Shown one piece after another: positions 5,725-6,874 of a stretch of DNA of 6,874 bases (the first letter of the stretch is position 1; every line of letters starts with the position of its first letter). Position numbers and translations under genes: made by a program. Where the stretch lies: assembly GCF_937997405.1 (NCBI RefSeq), contig NZ_CALKTL010000013.1:1-6874 (forward strand). The letters are read 5' to 3'. The stretch comes from an uncultured Campylobacter sp. Lineage in GTDB: Bacteria; Campylobacterota; Campylobacteria; Campylobacterales; Campylobacteraceae. Under the pieces are notes generated by a model, which was not told the origin of the DNA, searched no databases, and saw only the letters and a list, made by a program, of their open reading frames with translations.

Positions 5725-5756
5725 TTGAAATAAAATTTATTAAAAAGTAGTATAAG
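5725..5756 (+). promoter_or_regulatory. Candidate promoter of the copper chaperone/ATPase genes
   Basis: TTGAAA (5725-5730) lies 17 bp before TAGTAT (5748-5753). The overlapping TATAAG (5751-5756) is an alternative -10 box, 30 bp before the ATG at 5787. A T- and A-rich spacer lies between. I see no GC-rich dyad of the CueR type, so no copper-responsive operator can be named. Confidence 0.45.
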
Positions 5757-5786
5757 TTTTGAAATTTTAATCCAAAGGAGAGACCC

Positions 5787-6011
5787 ATGGCTTTGAAACA
5801 AAGCGTAAAATTTAAGGCGCAAAATATCCACTGCGAAAACTGCGCGAGGACGATCAAAAACGCGCTTAAGGACGATTTTGGCGAGATCGAGGTGGACGTA
5901 GCAAGCGGAGTGGTGAGTTTAAGCTTAGATCCGCGCGACGAGGCTAAATTTAAAGAGGAGATGGACGATTTGGGCTTTAGCGTCGTAGAAAAACTGTCCT
6001 GCGAAAACTAA
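5787..6011 (+). CDS. copZ: CopZ-like heavy-metal-associated copper chaperone
   Basis: This 74-residue protein is one heavy-metal-associated (HMA) domain with the expected ferredoxin-like pattern: strand VKFKAQNI, the metal loop IHCENCARTI with C16 and C19, a helix (about 20-29), strand EIEVDVASGVVSLSL (33-47), a second helix (51-61) and GFSVVEK (63-69). Such proteins bind Cu(I) through the CxxC pair and pass it to a P-type ATPase. The residue before the first cysteine is His rather than the Thr or Ser of a GMTCxxC loop, and the usual Met is Ile. A third cysteine (C72) sits near the C terminus. The ATG follows AAGGAG (5775-5780) with a 6-nt gap. The ATPase gene starts 3 bp after the stop, and C. 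jejuni is known to have a similar pair. Copper is the likely metal, judged from this neighbour. Confidence 0.9.
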   Translation: MALKQSVKFKAQNIHCENCARTIKNALKDDFGEIEVDVASGVVSLSLDPRDEAKFKEEMDDLGFSVVEKLSCEN

Positions 6012-6014
6012 CGG

Positions 6015-6874
6015 ATGTCAAGCAAAATCACTCTAAATATCGTCGGGATGAGCTGCGTAAACTGCTCTAACGCGATCGAGCGGGTAAGTCGCAAGATCGA
6101 GGGGGTGCAGGACGCGCACGTAAATTTCGCCAACGGCAGCGGCGAGTTCGTACTTGCTGATCCGGCGCTTGAGGAGACGTTAAAAGCCAAGATCAAAAAG
6201 CTGGGATACGACATCGCCGTGGATTACGAGGATTTGGAGCGCAAAAAGCGGCGCAACCTCAAAGCGGCGCTATTTAGGTTAATCCTCGCTCTCGTTTTAG
6301 CCGCGGCTGTAATGGCTGTGGAGATGAGCGGTTTTTTAGGCTTCGTCCCAAAGGCGCTGCTTTGCGCGGCGATGGCGTGCGTGAGCCTATTTTACTGCGG
6401 CAAAAACTTCTTTTATCACGCTTACGGCTCGCTGAAAAACAGAAGCTTTGATATGAACGTGCTCGTGGCGATGGGAAGCTTTTTTGCGTTTGCCTATTCG
6501 ATAGCGGCCGCGGCGTGGGTCTATACGCACGGCGCGCAGAATGAATTTACCAATCTTTATTTCTCGTCCGCATCGATGATAATCGCCTTTATTTCGCTCG
6601 GCAAATACCTAGAAGAGCGCAGCAAGATGAAGGCGAACGACTACATCAAGGGGCTAATCGATCTAAGCCCTAAAACCGCGCTTTTGATCAAAGACGACGG
6701 CACGATAGCTGAAGTGCGTGCAGAAGCGCTAAAACCGGGCGACAAGGTGCTCGTAAAAAACGGCTCGCGCATCCCCTGCGACGGGCTTATCGTCGAGGGC
6801 GGCGCGCAGATCGACGCTTCGCTCATCAGCGGCGAGAGCTTAGCGGTTTATAAAGGCGGCAGCGGCGGAGTCCG
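6015..6874 (+). CDS. copA: CopA-type P1B copper-translocating ATPase, N-terminal part (cut by window end)
   Basis: The frame is open from the ATG at 6015 to the right edge, giving 286 codons of a protein that is normally about 700-800 residues. Residues 1-70 are one HMA domain with GMSCVNC (C14, C17). Four hydrophobic segments follow at about 84-103, 112-128, 149-170 and 183-197, typical of the first membrane helices of P1B pumps, with the family segment SFDMNVLVAMG (144-154). Next come FISLGKYLEERSK (192-204), LSPKTALLI (217-225) and the start of the actuator domain, PGDKVLVKNGSRIPCDG (241-257). The actuator loop reads SGES (272-275) where most relatives have TGES or TGEP. The phosphorylation DKTG, CPC helix and ATP-binding domain lie beyond the edge, so the ion is inferred from the HMA loop and the chaperone gene 3 bp upstream. 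There is almost no Shine-Dalgarno sequence (ACGG), so translation is probably coupled to copZ. Its role would be export of Cu(I) from the cytoplasm. Confidence 0.92.
   Translation, partial: MSSKITLNIVGMSCVNCSNAIERVSRKIEGVQDAHVNFANGSGEFVLADPALEETLKAKIKKLGYDIAVDYEDLERKKRRNLKAALFRLILALVLAAAVMAVEMSGFLGFVPKALLCAAMACVSLFYCGKNFFYHAYGSLKNRSFDMNVLVAMGSFFAFAYSIAAAAWVYTHGAQNEFTNLYFSSASMIIAFISLGKYLEERSKMKANDYIKGLIDLSPKTALLIKDDGTIAEVRAEALKPGDKVLVKNGSRIPCDGLIVEGGAQIDASLISGESLAVYKGGSGGV

Noticed and set aside
5725..5756. MerR/CueR-type promoter, because TTGAAA and TATAAG are 20 bp apart
   Set aside because: The spacer is A/T-rich and lacks the inverted repeat expected of a CueR site. A normal 17-bp arrangement using TAGTAT is equally available.
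6008..6826. Minus-strand open frames at 6008-6214 and 6641-6826
   Set aside because: Both are antisense shadows of the copA frame, which is open through the whole segment with clear HMA, membrane and actuator motifs.

Overview
The window looks like chromosomal DNA from a Campylobacter of the higher-GC oral group (C. gracilis, rectus, showae or curvus type). The evidence is the protein families: a class II DAHP synthase, a YebC beginning MGRAFEYRR, and an AcpS and a CopZ/CopA pair of epsilonproteobacterial type. In addition, GC-rich codons are mixed with very frequent AAATTT/AAATTTTA words. The species is an inference; no rRNA or other marker is present.

Layout. Positions 55-1330 (minus strand) hold a rarD-like EamA permease gene, followed by an overlapping gene for a small membrane-anchored helical protein that I do not recognise. 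A short divergent promoter region (1331-1434) separates them from a plus-strand class II DAHP synthase gene (1435-2778), the entry enzyme of the shikimate pathway. Next comes about 1.24 kb without a convincing gene (2779-4017). It is packed with RAATTY-type hexamers, carries a diverged direct repeat of about 133 bp, and is interrupted by a GC-richer island at about 3504-3785 that has none of these hexamers. A tight minus-strand operon follows (4018-5655), transcribed yebC - cyclophilin-type peptidyl-prolyl isomerase - acpS. A second divergent promoter region (5656-5786) leads into a plus-strand copper-handling pair: a CopZ-like metallochaperone (5787-6011) and, 3 bp later, a CopA-type P1B copper ATPase that begins at 6015 and runs off the right edge.

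The genes form several independent housekeeping units: aromatic biosynthesis, translation, protein folding and acyl-carrier activation, copper export, and a drug/metabolite-family permease. No defence island, CRISPR array, prophage or intact IS element is visible. The most unusual part is the repeat-rich spacer at 2779-4017. Its density of RAATTY sites suggests a link to the methylated motif reported to mark self DNA in Campylobacter natural transformation, but this is a hypothesis.
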